A stretch of DNA of 64,000 bases from Qipengyuania sediminis (GCF_004358425.1 NZ_CP037948.1:1736001-1800000); one strand, 5' to 3'. Shown: positions 42,941-57,533, counted from the stretch's first letter. A program made the numbers and translations. The notes: generated by a model from the sequence alone, not told the origin.

Positions 42941-42947
42941 ACGACGA

Positions 42948-44534
42948 TTACTCTTGGGCCGGTTCGACGCTTCCACGCCGGAAGAAAGTGCGGATGTCGG
43001 CGCGGGTGAACGCCCCGAGCACGAGGGTGGCGGTGCCGTAGACCAGCGCCCCCGCGCCGACCAGCGCGGCAAGCGCCAGCGCGCGGTCGTGCCAACGGCC
43101 TGCGACATAGCTTTCGGTCAGCTCGCGAGTGAACCACAGCACCGCTCCCATGGCGAGCGCCGCCAGCACCAGTCGCCATGCGCGCCGCTTGAGCCGTGCA
43201 TCGGGCACCAAATCGCCCCGCTTGCGCAGCGTGCGGTAGAGCAGCGCGACATTGACCGTCGAGGCGATCGCGGTCGCGAGCGGGGGCCCGACATGCGCGA
43301 GCGGCACGATCAGCGCGAGATTGAGCGCGAGGTTCACCCCCACCGCGACGAGGCCGAAATTGAGCGGCGTTCGCGTATCCTGCCGCGCATAGAAGGCAGG
43401 CGTCAGCACCTTGACGAGGATATAGGCGGGCAGCCCCAGCGAAAAGGCGGCGAGCGCCTCGGTCGTCGCCTGAACGTCCGCCGCATCGAAGCGGCCGTAG
43501 CCGAACAGCCCGGCGACGATCGGCTTGCCGCAGATTGCCAGCGCGACTGCCGCGGGCAGGGTCAGCAGCAGCGCGAGCTCAAGCCCGCGGTTCTGAGTCG
43601 CGTTGGCCGCCTCCTTATCGCCCGATCCCAGCTGGTGGGAAATCGTCGGGAGGAGCACTGTGCCGAGCGCGATGCCGATAAGCCCCAACGGCAATTGGTT
43701 CAGCCGATCGGCCATGTAGATATAGGTGACCGAACCATGGGCGAGAATCGCGGCGGCGAGCGCGGTCGAGATCACGAGATTGATCTGCACCGCCCCCGCC
43801 CCGAGCGCGGCGGGCAGCGTCAGCTTAAGCAATCGCTTCACGTCGGGGCTGAGCCGCGGCCGCCGTAGCTTGAGGCTGACGCCGTTGGCATGCGCAGCCC
43901 AGGCGAGCCACAGCAGTTGCAGCAGCCCTGCGACGCTGACCGCGATTGCCTGGTTGCGCGCGGTTATCATGGGGTCCGAATTGTCGAACAGCAGCAATGC
44001 GGTGATGAGCGTCAGGTTCAGCAGCATGGGGGCGGCCGCGTTGACCCAGAACTTGCCGAGCGAATTGAGGATGCCGCCGAACAGCGAAACCAGGCTGATC
44101 AGCATCAGATAGGGGATCGTCAGCCGCGACAGCATGACCGCAAAGGCGAAGTCCTCCTCGCCTACCCCGTTGAACCCGCCCGACAGCACCAGCGTGATTG
44201 GCCAGGCGAAGACCTGGAGGACGGCGGTCATGACGAGCAGCACCGGCAGCAGCACGGCCAATGCGCGCTCGGCGAACTCGATGCCCGCCTTCAGGCCCGG
44301 CCCGTCCTTGTCCGCGACCTTCTGATTGAACATCGGGATGAAAGCGGAGGAGAACGCCCCTTCCGCGAACAGCGCGCGGAACATATTGGGCAGTTTGAAG
44401 GCGATCAGGAAGGCGTCGGAAGCGAAGCTCGCCCCCATGTACCGCGCGAACAGATTGTCGCGAACGAGCCCCAGCACCCGGCTGCCGAGCGTAAGCGTGC
44501 CGATAGTGCCGACGCTGCGGAGGAGCGAAGCCAT
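42948..44534 (-). CDS. murJ: Lipid II flippase MurJ
   Basis: A 528-residue polytopic protein with about 14 membrane helices of the MOP superfamily. It opens with SVGTIGTLTLGSRVLGLVRD and LPNMFRALFAEGAFSSAFIP, both diagnostic of MurJ/MviN. It moves lipid-linked peptidoglycan precursor across the inner membrane. The frame stays open 24 codons further upstream, but that part is translated REP-like repeat (RVLRQAQHERV), so the ATG at 44534 is preferred. First gene of a murJ-trpS-cdd-LD-carboxypeptidase unit. Confidence 0.96.
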   Translation of the reverse strand: MASLLRSVGTIGTLTLGSRVLGLVRDNLFARYMGASFASDAFLIAFKLPNMFRALFAEGAFSSAFIPMFNQKVADKDGPGLKAGIEFAERALAVLLPVLLVMTAVLQVFAWPITLVLSGGFNGVGEEDFAFAVMLSRLTIPYLMLISLVSLFGGILNSLGKFWVNAAAPMLLNLTLITALLLFDNSDPMITARNQAIAVSVAGLLQLLWLAWAAHANGVSLKLRRPRLSPDVKRLLKLTLPAALGAGAVQINLVISTALAAAILAHGSVTYIYMADRLNQLPLGLIGIALGTVLLPTISHQLGSGDKEAANATQNRGLELALLLTLPAAVALAICGKPIVAGLFGYGRFDAADVQATTEALAAFSLGLPAYILVKVLTPAFYARQDTRTPLNFGLVAVGVNLALNLALIVPLAHVGPPLATAIASTVNVALLYRTLRKRGDLVPDARLKRRAWRLVLAALAMGAVLWFTRELTESYVAGRWHDRALALAALVGAGALVYGTATLVLGAFTRADIRTFFRRGSVEPAQE

Positions 44535-44555
44535 GGCGTTAACCTCGCAGTACAC

Positions 44556-44631
44556 CCGCTCGTGCTGAGCCTGTCGAAGCACTCGGCGATAGGTTTCGCC
44601 AATCACCCTTCGACAGGCTCGGGGTGAGCGG
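44556..44631. repeat. Paired inverted repeat (REP-like element) between secB and murJ
   Basis: Two 24-bp arms in opposite orientation (44556-44579 and 44608-44631), core GAGCCTGTCGAAG / CTTCGACAGGCTC, separated by 28 bp. Same family as the pair at 21961-22051. It could form a long hairpin in the secB-murJ transcript. Confidence 0.78.
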
Positions 44632-44648
44632 GGTCGGTCGGTCCGGCG

Positions 44649-45185
44649 TTAGTTCAGCTCGCCAGCCGCCGGCTTGTCGAAGGGGCTGGCCCCCTCGGCC
44701 TGCCGCTGCGCCAGCTGCTGCGCGTAGAGCGCACCGAAATCCATGGGGTCGAGCATCAGCGGCGCGAAACCCGCGTCCCGCGTCGCATCGGCGATCACCC
44801 GCCGGGCGAAGGGGAACAGCAGCCGCGGAGCTTCGGCGTAGAGGAAGGCATGCGCCGGCTCCTCAGGGATGTTCCGAAGGCCCACGAGACCCGCATAGGC
44901 GAGCTCGACCAGATAAAGGCTCCCCTGCGGCATCTTGGCACCGACCGTTATCTTCAGCTCGACCTCATGCACCTCATCGTTCACCGCATTGGCGGCGATG
45001 TTGAACTGCACATCCACATTGGGCTGGTCGGTCCACTGATAGCAGGTGGGCGCGTTCGGGTTCTCGACCGAGAGGTCCTTGATGTATTGCGCGATCAGCC
45101 CGGCCATCGGCTGATTGTCCGCCCCGTTGGCGCCCGCGGACGGATCGGGATTGAGATCGGTCAGGATGTCGTTGTCATCGGCCAT
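44649..45185 (-). CDS. secB: Protein-export chaperone SecB
   Basis: A 178-residue tetrameric cytosolic chaperone that holds preproteins unfolded and hands them to SecA. Typical segments are AQYIKDLSVENPNAP, PNVDVQFNIAANAV, EVELKITVGAK, YAGLVGLRNIP and the FPFARRVIADATRDAGFAPL core. An acidic Ala/Asn-rich N-terminal tail (~1-30) and a Gln/Ala-rich C-terminal tail flank it. Divergent from the Tim44-like gene, an arrangement often kept in alphaproteobacteria. Confidence 0.97.
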   Translation of the reverse strand: MADDNDILTDLNPDPSAGANGADNQPMAGLIAQYIKDLSVENPNAPTCYQWTDQPNVDVQFNIAANAVNDEVHEVELKITVGAKMPQGSLYLVELAYAGLVGLRNIPEEPAHAFLYAEAPRLLFPFARRVIADATRDAGFAPLMLDPMDFGALYAQQLAQRQAEGASPFDKPAAGELN

Positions 45186-45397
45186 GGGATTTGCGTGCTC
45201 TCGTCGAAGGTTTGCGTGTCGCGCGGGCCGCGACGGCGCCAAGGTGGACGCGCGCCTAGCAGCCGCGCCTTGTGCGAGCAATGGCCCCGCCCGAGAAGGG
45301 GTCCGGTTGTTCGATTGTGTTTGCGCCCTATCTAGGGCAGAAGGAACGAAACCGCACCCTCGCGCGTCATTCCGGCAGCGCATCCGGGCTGCGCGTC

Positions 45398-46063
45398 ATG
45401 GAGCATCGGCAGGGCGTGATCCTCGAAATCGTCATTCTCGCCATGGTGGCCGGCTTTCTCGGCTTGCGGCTCTATTCGGTGCTTGGCCGCAGGGCTGAGC
45501 ATGAGGAGGAGCAGCCGATCCCGACGCGGTTCGAGCGCGCGGAGGACGCCGCCGCAACCGGGCGCGTCGCGGCCCCCGCCCCCGCGGCGGCCAAACGCCG
45601 CGAGCTTGCGGGCGCGAACGAGGCCGGGGTGCGCGCGATCGCGGCCGCCGATCCGCGGTTCGACCTCATCGCCTTCCTCGAGGGGGCGAAGGGTGCCTAT
45701 CGCATGATCCTCGAAGCCTTCTGGCAGGGCGACCGCGAGACGCTGCGCGAGTTGTGCGACGATGATGTCTATGCTCAGTTTGCCGCGGCAATCGACGCGC
45801 GCGAGGCAGCAGGCGAGACGCTCGACAACCGGTTGATCCGGATCGAGGATGCGAGCATTGCTTCGGCCACGGTTGAAGATCGCGTGGCGCGGGTGGCGGT
45901 GCTCTTCGTCGCCGATATCGCGGCAGTCACGCGCGATGCGGAGGGTACGGTAGTGGCGGGCTCGCTCGCGGACGCGGTGGAGAGCCGCGACGTCTGGACC
46001 TTCATGCGCCACCTCGATTCGGCAGGGCCCGACTGGAAACTCGACGAGACCGACGAGGGCTAG
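45398..46063 (+). CDS. Tim44/TimA-family membrane-associated adaptor protein
   Basis: 221 residues. A single N-terminal membrane segment (EIVILAMVAGFLGLRLYSVL) is followed by an Ala/Arg-rich linker and a Tim44 C-terminal-like NTF2 fold (DLIAFLEGAKGAYRMILEAFWQGDRETL to the DVWTFMRHLDS end). It is the bacterial relative of the mitochondrial import motor subunit Tim44. In bacteria it is a membrane-bound adaptor of uncertain role, found beside secB as here. The start at 45398 lacks a strong ribosome-binding site. Upstream, 212 bp separate it from secB; I see a GCCCTA-TC-TAGGGC hairpin (45326-45339) there but no other gene. Confidence 0.85.
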   Translation: MEHRQGVILEIVILAMVAGFLGLRLYSVLGRRAEHEEEQPIPTRFERAEDAAATGRVAAPAPAAAKRRELAGANEAGVRAIAAADPRFDLIAFLEGAKGAYRMILEAFWQGDRETLRELCDDDVYAQFAAAIDAREAAGETLDNRLIRIEDASIASATVEDRVARVAVLFVADIAAVTRDAEGTVVAGSLADAVESRDVWTFMRHLDSAGPDWKLDETDEG

Positions 46064-46098
46064 GCGAAGTTAAAAGCGCCGCGGGAAGGACACGAGGC

Positions 46099-47328
46099 AT
46101 GCGTATCATCGCCGTGGTGATCGCGGTCCTGGCGCTCGCCGGCTGCGTGCGCATCGTCCCCGATGCCCGGCCCCCGGTTTCCGCGCCGCGCCCCGCACCC
46201 ACCCCGGCGCCGACATCGACACCCGTGGCACCCATGGTCGCCGCAGGTCCCAGCGTGGCTTCGCTCGGGATCGGAGCGGAGGACGCACGCTCGGCGCTTG
46301 CTTCCTTCATCGAGTCCTGCCCCCGGCTCGTCGGCCGCACGGATGCGAGCACGCTCACCACCGGGACCGATTGGCGCGCGGTCTGCGACACCGCGCGCGC
46401 CTGGCCGGCGAGTGACGCGGTGCGCTTCTTCACGACCGAGTTCGAGACCGCGCGGCTCGGCGATGGCAAGACCTTCGTCACAGGCTATTTCGAGCCCGAA
46501 ATCCTCGCCTCGCGCACTCGCCGCGTCGGCTACGATCAGCCGATCTACGGCATGCCGCGCGACCTCGTCCGCGATCCCAACTGGACGGGGGATGGCCGCG
46601 CGCCGCTGGGCAAGGTTACGCCCGAAGGCTTCGTTCCCTACGATACCCGCGCCGAGATCATGGCTGGCTCGCTCTTGCCGCCCGGCACCCCGCTTGTGTT
46701 CGAGCCAGGCGCGCCTGAAATGGTGAACGGGGGCCGCGCGCCGGTCCTCGCCTGGGCGGCTGACCCGGCCGAGTTCTTCTTCCTGCAGGTTCAGGGGTCC
46801 GGCCTGCTGCGCTTGCCCGACGGGTCGGTGATGCGCATCGGCTATGCGGGGCAGAACGGGCGTGGTTATGTCGGCATCGGCGCGCTGATGCGGACACGCG
46901 GCCTGATCGGCGAAGGTCCGGGGCAATACCCTGGCTCGATGCAGGGAATCCTTCGCTATATCCGCGAGAATCCCGAAGCGGGCCGCGCGCTGATGAACGA
47001 AAACCCGAGCTGGGTTTTTTTCCAGGAGAACCGTGGCGATGGGCCGCTGGGTTCGCTGAACGTTCCGGTGCGCGCGGGCAGCTCGGTCGCAACCGATCCG
47101 CTTCATATCCCGCTCGGCGCGCCGGTCTGGCTCGACGTCGATCGCAGCGAGGTGGACGGGCTGTGGATCGCGCAGGACACCGGCGGGGCGATAAAGGGCC
47201 CCAACCGCTTCGACACCTTTTGGGGGAACGGGCCCGAGGCGAGGGTCATCGCCGGCGGCATGAGCGCGCGCGGCGAGGCGTTGCTGCTGCTGCCCAGGGG
47301 AGTGCTCGCGCGCCTGCTCGCGCGATGA
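46099..47328 (+). CDS. mltA: Membrane-bound lytic murein transglycosylase A, lipoprotein
   Basis: 409 residues with a lipoprotein signal (LALAGC, Cys16) and a Pro/Ala-rich linker to about residue 50. The MltA double-psi barrel follows: KTFVTGYFEPEILASR, EFFFLQVQGSGLLRLPDG, and the 3D-domain end IAQDTGGAIKGPNRFDTFWG, which contains the catalytic Asp. It cleaves glycan strands to 1,6-anhydro-muropeptides at the outer membrane. The stop overlaps the smr start by 4 bp. Confidence 0.95.
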   Translation: MRIIAVVIAVLALAGCVRIVPDARPPVSAPRPAPTPAPTSTPVAPMVAAGPSVASLGIGAEDARSALASFIESCPRLVGRTDASTLTTGTDWRAVCDTARAWPASDAVRFFTTEFETARLGDGKTFVTGYFEPEILASRTRRVGYDQPIYGMPRDLVRDPNWTGDGRAPLGKVTPEGFVPYDTRAEIMAGSLLPPGTPLVFEPGAPEMVNGGRAPVLAWAADPAEFFFLQVQGSGLLRLPDGSVMRIGYAGQNGRGYVGIGALMRTRGLIGEGPGQYPGSMQGILRYIRENPEAGRALMNENPSWVFFQENRGDGPLGSLNVPVRAGSSVATDPLHIPLGAPVWLDVDRSEVDGLWIAQDTGGAIKGPNRFDTFWGNGPEARVIAGGMSARGEALLLLPRGVLARLLAR

Positions 47329-47891
47329 CCCGGCCGCGCGGGCTTAGCGCCGAAGAGGCGGCGGCGTGGGCGCAGGTGGCGGCGACGGTCAGGCCCTTCA
47401 GTGGAAGGCGCGTTCCGGACCCTCCGCTGAAAGGGGATTTGGCAAGCCAAAGGCCTGAGGCAAAGGTTTCGCCCTCTCGAGCCGGGGGGAGCCCTCCACC
47501 CCCGTCCTTTCGGAGCGGCGGCCCCCCTCCCCCTTCAGCGGAGGATCGCGGGCTCGACTCGCATTGGGAGCGGCGGTTGCGCGGCGGCGCGCTGACCCCC
47601 GATTTCACGCTCGATCTGCACGAGCATTCGCTGGACGCCGCCTATCAGCGCCTCGTTGACGGGCTAGACATCGCGCGCGAGACCGGGGCGCGGGTCGTGC
47701 TGATCATCGCCGGGCGCGAACGGGTGCTTGCCGCCGCCGATCGCGCCGGGCATCGCGGCGCGATCCGCGCGAAGCTGCTCGACTGGCTCGCCGCCAGCCG
47801 CCATGCGAATGCCATCGCCGCGATCCGCAAGGCGCACCCGCGCCACGGCGGTGACGGCGCGCTCTACATCATCCTGCGCCGCGCGCGCTGA
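47325..47891 (+). CDS. Smr-domain protein with repeat-encoded linker
   Basis: 188 residues. The first ~28 residues (RGLSAEEAAAWAQVAATVRP) and the C-terminal Smr domain (~83-188: DLHEHSLDAAYQRLVDGL, VVLIIAGRE, HGGDGALYIILRRAR) are those of the small alphaproteobacterial Smr family, relatives of the MutS2 nuclease tail. The domain starts DLHEHS where DLHGH is usual. Between them lies a Pro/Ser/Gly-rich stretch (~32-76) encoded by inverted-repeat DNA, apparently an in-frame insertion. Role unknown, possibly nucleolytic. Coupled to mltA. Confidence 0.88.
   Translation: MTRPRGLSAEEAAAWAQVAATVRPFSGRRVPDPPLKGDLASQRPEAKVSPSRAGGSPPPPSFRSGGPPPPSAEDRGLDSHWERRLRGGALTPDFTLDLHEHSLDAAYQRLVDGLDIARETGARVVLIIAGRERVLAAADRAGHRGAIRAKLLDWLAASRHANAIAAIRKAHPRHGGDGALYIILRRAR
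47421..47544. repeat. Inverted-repeat-bounded insertion inside the smr coding sequence
   Basis: CCTCCGCTGAAAGGGG (47421-47436) recurs inverted, with one mismatch, at 47529-47544. The roughly 124-bp module between the two arms is GC-rich and reads in frame as a Pro/Ser/Gly linker just before the Smr domain. Confidence 0.6.
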
Positions 47892-47899
47892 TGCCGGAA

Positions 47900-47927
47900 A
47901 GGCTCCGGCAGCGTGCTGCCGAAGCCT
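47900..47927. terminator. Hairpin between convergent smr and katG
   Basis: AGGCT-C-CGGCAGC, a GT loop, then GCTGCCG-A-AGCCT gives a 12-bp stem with one internal mismatch. A short T-run (TTTCC) follows it only on the minus strand, so it is most likely the katG terminator. Confidence 0.55.
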
Positions 47928-47950
47928 CTCGCTACCAAGACCGGAAAGGT

Positions 47951-50200
<2,250 letters not shown>

Positions 50201-50306
50201 CTATCCCGACGTCATGGCGCGACACAACCGGTGCGTCCAATCGATTGATTGAGAGAGTTCGATTGAGCCGGCCGATTATCCCTGCCGAGCAAGGGGCGCG
50301 CGCAAG

Positions 50307-50340
50307 AAAAGGGCGGCGCCTCCGCGCGGAGGCGCCGCCC
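50307..50340 (-). terminator. Intrinsic terminator of rplJ-rplL
   Basis: A perfect 30-bp palindrome (50311-50340; half is GGGCGGCGCCTCCGC) followed on the minus strand by TTTTC. It lies about 120 bp past the rplL stop. A second hairpin, CGGTTCAGC / GCTGAACCG (50431-50452), sits just after the stop but has no T-run. Confidence 0.85.
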
Positions 50341-50457
50341 TTCGGTGTCGCTTGCGAATACGGCCCAACGTCCCGGCAAAGCCGCGACGTCGAACGCGGC
50401 ATTCCCGCGCCGGCCGGCTTCGTGAGAGGTCGGTTCAGCTTGCGCTGAACCGTGCCC

Positions 50458-50835
50458 TCACTTCAGCTCGACGGTGCCGCCGGCTTCCTCGATCTTCTTC
50501 TTGATCTCTTCCGCCTCGGCCTTGTTCACGCCTTCCTTGACGGCCTTGGGCGCGCCTTCGACGAGCGCCTTGGCTTCGGTGAGGCCCAGGCCGGTGATGG
50601 CGCGGACTTCCTTGATGACCTGGATCTTCTTGCCGCCGTCGCCGGTCAGGACGACGTCGAATTCGGTCTTCTCTTCGGCAGGCGCGGCGTCACCGCCGCC
50701 CGCGGCAGGGCCCGCGACGGCGACGGCGGCGGCGGCGGAAACGCCCCACGCCTCTTCGAGCGCCTTGGCAAGGTCGGCCGCCTCGAGGACGGTAAGCTGC
50801 GACAGATCTTCAACGAGCTTGGCGATATCGGCCAT
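50458..50835 (-). CDS. rplL: 50S ribosomal protein L7/L12 (bL12)
   Basis: 125 residues: helical N-terminal dimerisation domain ([19 protein letters not shown]), an Ala/Gly hinge (~38-55), and the globular domain with [28 protein letters not shown] and the end [11 protein letters not shown]. It forms the stalk that recruits translation factors. It follows rplJ by 63 bp. Its strand is opposite to rpoB-rpoC, which normally follows it. Confidence 0.97.
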   Translation of the reverse strand: MADIAKLVEDLSQLTVLEAADLAKALEEAWGVSAAAAVAVAGPAAGGGDAAPAEEKTEFDVVLTGDGGKKIQVIKEVRAITGLGLTEAKALVEGAPKAVKEGVNKAEAEEIKKKIEEAGGTVELK

Positions 50836-50898
50836 GATGTTTCACTCCAGATTGGTTGCGGGCGAACGGGCCCGGATGTGTGACGAAAAGTGTCGAAC

Positions 50899-51414
50899 CT
50901 ACGCGGCTTCTTTGGCGGCATAGGCGCCGAAGACGCGCGCCAGCTTGGCGGCGGGGGCATTGACGACCTGCGCGATCTTGGTCGCAGGCGCATTGACAAG
51001 ACCCACCAGCTTCGCACGAAGCTCGTCGAGCGAGGGCATCGAGGCGAGCGCCTTGACCCCGGCTTCGTCGAGCAGCTGCCCGCCCATCGACCCGCCGACG
51101 ATCTCGATCCGATCGGTCGTCTTGGCGAAGTCCACCGCCGCCTTCGCCGCCGCGACCGGATCGGTCGAATAGGCGATGGCGGTCGGGCCGGTCAGCAGAT
51201 CGCCGAGGCCCGCATAATCGGTGTCGTTCAGGGCGAGCCTGGCGAGGCGGTTCTTCGCGACCTTGTAGGACGCCCCGGCTTCCCGCATGCGTCCGCGCAG
51301 ATCCGTGGACTGCGCCACCGACATGCCGAGGTTGCGGGTGACGACCACCACGCCCGCCTCTTGAAACACCGCGTTGAGCTGGGCGACCGAATCCGCTTTT
51401 TGCGAACGATCCAT
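50899..51414 (-). CDS. rplJ: 50S ribosomal protein L10 (uL10)
   Basis: 171 residues from the ATG at 51414 ([17 protein letters not shown]), which has AAGGAG at 51421-51426, 6 bp before it. An ATG 15 bp earlier overlaps that site and is less likely. Core segments [29 protein letters not shown] and the L12-binding C-terminal helix are present. It anchors L7/L12 dimers to the ribosome and normally autoregulates its own operon. Confidence 0.96.
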   Translation of the reverse strand: MDRSQKADSVAQLNAVFQEAGVVVVTRNLGMSVAQSTDLRGRMREAGASYKVAKNRLARLALNDTDYAGLGDLLTGPTAIAYSTDPVAAAKAAVDFAKTTDRIEIVGGSMGGQLLDEAGVKALASMPSLDELRAKLVGLVNAPATKIAQVVNAPAAKLARVFGAYAAKEAA

Positions 51415-51429
51415 GCCGTACTCCTTCAT

Positions 51430-51560
51430 CGAGGCCGCGCGCGATTGCTCGCGGACGGCCGGCTGCAGTGCCGCATCCCCGTGCGGGAGTGCGGACGAGT
51501 CCGTTTGACAAGGGAAGGAGGTGCGACGCTTTGCGACGCGACAAGCGTGAGGGGCGCAAA
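51430..51560 (-). promoter_or_regulatory. Probable L10 leader upstream of rplJ
   Basis: The GC-rich 5' leader of rplJ can fold into nested stems, for example CCGCA/TGCGG around CTCCCGCACGGGGA near 51470-51500. This is where the L10(L12)4 complex usually binds its own mRNA. I rest this on position and foldability, not on a recognised consensus. The rest of the 333-bp gap between rplJ and the lipoprotein gene shows only the terminator at 51663-51695. Confidence 0.35.
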
Positions 51561-51662
51561 GCCGCCGCGCGCAATAAACTCGTTTCCCCGCCTCGGCCGG
51601 AAATTAAGAGGTCCAGTCGATCCTGGCGCCTCACCGGCTGTCTCGGACGGATGAACGGCAAA

Positions 51663-51695
51663 CGAAAAGAGGCCCGCCGTTCGGGGCGGGCCTCT
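51663..51695 (-). terminator. Intrinsic terminator of the Thr/Ala-rich lipoprotein gene
   Basis: Perfect 11-bp stem AGAGGCCCGCC / GGCGGGCCTCT (51668-51678, 51685-51695) with a 6-base loop, followed by TTTTCG on the minus strand. It insulates rplJ-rplL from the gene upstream. Confidence 0.88.
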
Positions 51696-51747
51696 AGACG
51701 AAAAGCCGTCTAAGTCAAGCCGGGGCGGGACCGCCCCGGCCAGCGAC

Positions 51748-52032
51748 TTACATCGGGGTTTCGGTCGCCGCCGGGGTGGCAGTGCCAGTGGCGGTGCCGG
51801 TGGTGGTGGTGCTGGTGGTCGCAGTGCCGGTCGGCGCGGCGGTGCCGGCGGTCATGCCGTCGGTGCCGGTGGCAGCAGTGCCGGTCGCCATCGGGTCGGC
51901 GGCGGCGGTGTCGGCAGCCATCGGCTCGGTGGTCATCGCGGTTTCGGTCGCGGTGGGCTCCACGGTGGTTTCTTCGGCCTGCGAGCAGGCGGCCAGCGCG
52001 AAGGGCAGAGCGATCAGGGCAAACTTCTTCAT
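51748..52032 (-). CDS. Small Thr/Ala-rich low-complexity lipoprotein
   Basis: 94 residues. The start at 52032 gives MKKFALIALPFALAACSQAE, a clear lipoprotein signal with Cys16 as lipid site; an AAGGA site lies about 9 bp upstream. The mature part is almost only Thr, Ala, Gly, Pro and Met/Glu (TGTATGTATPAATETP) and is expected to be disordered. No function can be assigned. The low-complexity DNA is probably prone to length change. It sits alone between the rplJ leader and an Xre/DUF2975 pair, all on the minus strand. Confidence 0.72.
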   Translation of the reverse strand: MKKFALIALPFALAACSQAEETTVEPTATETAMTTEPMAADTAAADPMATGTAATGTDGMTAGTAAPTGTATTSTTTTGTATGTATPAATETPM

Positions 52033-52153
52033 GGGTCCGGATTCCTTGTGCCAGAAGTGGCAGCCATAAAATGGCCACATTTGCCGCCAGTTCCAAGCAA
52101 AAAGTGACGTCCCTGCCATTTTTCTGCCGCAAACGTGCCGTCCCAACACGCGG

Positions 52154-52396
52154 TCAAGCCTCGTTCGGCCGATACCGCAGCAGATCACCGGGCTGGCATT
52201 CAAGCTCGCCGCAGATCGCTTCCAATGTCGAGAAGCGAATCGCCTTTGCCTTGCCCGTCTTGAGTATCGACATATTCGCGAGCGTCAGGCCGACGCGATC
52301 CGCCAATTCCGTCAAGGTCATGCCGCGAGCCTGCAGCAATTCGTCGAGCCGGACGGCGATACGGGTGCCTGAAGGATCGGACGGAACCGGCGGCAT
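52154..52396 (-). CDS. Xre-type helix-turn-helix regulator (YozG-like)
   Basis: 80 residues consisting of one Cro/CI-type HTH: MTLTELADRVGLTLANMSIL (helices 2-3) and IRFSTLEAICGELECQPGDL, the usual YozG/Xre ending. The start is coupled to the DUF2975 stop (TGATG). This HTH/DUF2975 pairing is widespread in bacteria; the regulator probably represses its own operon through the palindromes at 52963-53021. Confidence 0.9.
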   Translation of the reverse strand: MPPVPSDPSGTRIAVRLDELLQARGMTLTELADRVGLTLANMSILKTGKAKAIRFSTLEAICGELECQPGDLLRYRPNEA

Positions 52397-52941
52397 CAGA
52401 CCGTCCCTTCCAGATCGGTCTGCATCGCCGCGCCCTGCCGGAACACCCGGGCCAGGATAAACAGGAGCAGCGCGAAGCCGATGCTGGTGGGCATATCGAC
52501 GCCGATGTCGAATCCGTTAATGTCGCCTGAGATGCCCGTGCCGGCGACCGCCGCGATAACGCCGGTGATCGCCAGTCCGATCGTGTTCCAGGCGACCCGC
52601 TGCATCCGGGCGACATTATCAGATTCGAATGCGCGATCGCGTCCAACCGAGCGGATCATCGCCAGCACCGCCCGAACCGAATCGCCAACCAGCCACAAGG
52701 CCGCGAGCGCGAACAGGGGGCCGCTTATCGGCTGCCATTGTGGGTCCCAGGGGTCGCGGCGCAGCGGCAGCCCGTGCGCCGAGATATGAGTCACGAGCCC
52801 GCCGATAGTGGCGATCACCGCGACGATCAGACCCGCCATGAGGACCCACAACATTACCTGTGCCGCCGTCAACAGCGGATCGGGGCCCGGCCGCGTAGCC
52901 TTGGCCAAACCAAGGGTTCGACTTTCGAGTGCATTGCTCAC
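52396..52941 (-). CDS. DUF2975-family membrane protein
   Basis: 181 residues from the GTG at 52941, which has AGGAG 7 bp upstream. Four membrane helices: ~27-52, ~75-100, ~115-138 and ~145-168. There are no catalytic motifs. The family is always small, four-helix, and usually encoded beside a YozG-like HTH protein as here. A sensory or accessory role for the regulator is possible. Function unknown. Confidence 0.82.
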   Translation of the reverse strand: MSNALESRTLGLAKATRPGPDPLLTAAQVMLWVLMAGLIVAVIATIGGLVTHISAHGLPLRRDPWDPQWQPISGPLFALAALWLVGDSVRAVLAMIRSVGRDRAFESDNVARMQRVAWNTIGLAITGVIAAVAGTGISGDINGFDIGVDMPTSIGFALLLFILARVFRQGAAMQTDLEGTV

Positions 52942-52962
52942 CTGTCGTCTCCTGGGATTACC

Positions 52963-53021
52963 GATTATCGATATGCCATGATCGGAGCTTACCGTCAATC
53001 GATAATATCGTTTTTCGATAT
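52963..53021. promoter_or_regulatory. AT-rich inverted repeats, probable operator of the DUF2975/Xre operon
   Basis: ATTATCGAT (52964-52972) recurs as its exact inverse ATCGATAAT at 52998-53006. ATATCG-TTTTT-CGATAT (53005-53021) overlaps the second copy. The stretch is strikingly AT-rich for this genome and lies just upstream of the DUF2975 start. It fits a two-site operator for the Xre protein. Confidence 0.6.
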
Positions 53022-53065
53022 TTATGGGCCCACCACGACTTTGGGCGGCCCCCATGCCTTTGCCG

Positions 53066-53094
53066 TTGACCCTGTGAGCGCACGTTCCTATATG
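53066..53094 (+). promoter_or_regulatory. Candidate sigma-70 promoter of rpoB-rpoC
   Basis: TTGACC (53066-53071), a 17-bp spacer, then TATATG (53089-53094), giving an untranslated leader of about 210 nt before rpoB. The rest of this 373-bp intergenic stretch shows only the operator repeats at 52963-53021; I see no other gene. Confidence 0.65.
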
Positions 53095-53314
53095 CGCGCC
53101 ATCGCCCGCTTCGAGCAGGGCCGGTCCGAGCGCGGGGACCGGCTTCAGGATGGAAGCGGCGTTCCCATCTCGCGACGCTCGATGAAGCCGCAGCCGGCCG
53201 CCCCAGGGCGTGCTATCGCTGTGGCCTGTTCGCGTCCCGGCATGGCCTTATCCGCATCCGGTACATCACGCGCGGCGGGCCTCCCGCCGGCGACCAGAAG
53301 GCAGGCACGTTCCT

Positions 53315-57523
<4,209 letters not shown>

Positions 57524-57533
57524 GATTTCCTCT

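Noticed and set aside
52154..52941. DUF2975/Xre pair as a toxin-antitoxin system
   Set aside because: The pair matches the widespread YozG/DUF2975 arrangement, and the membrane protein has no known toxin motif.
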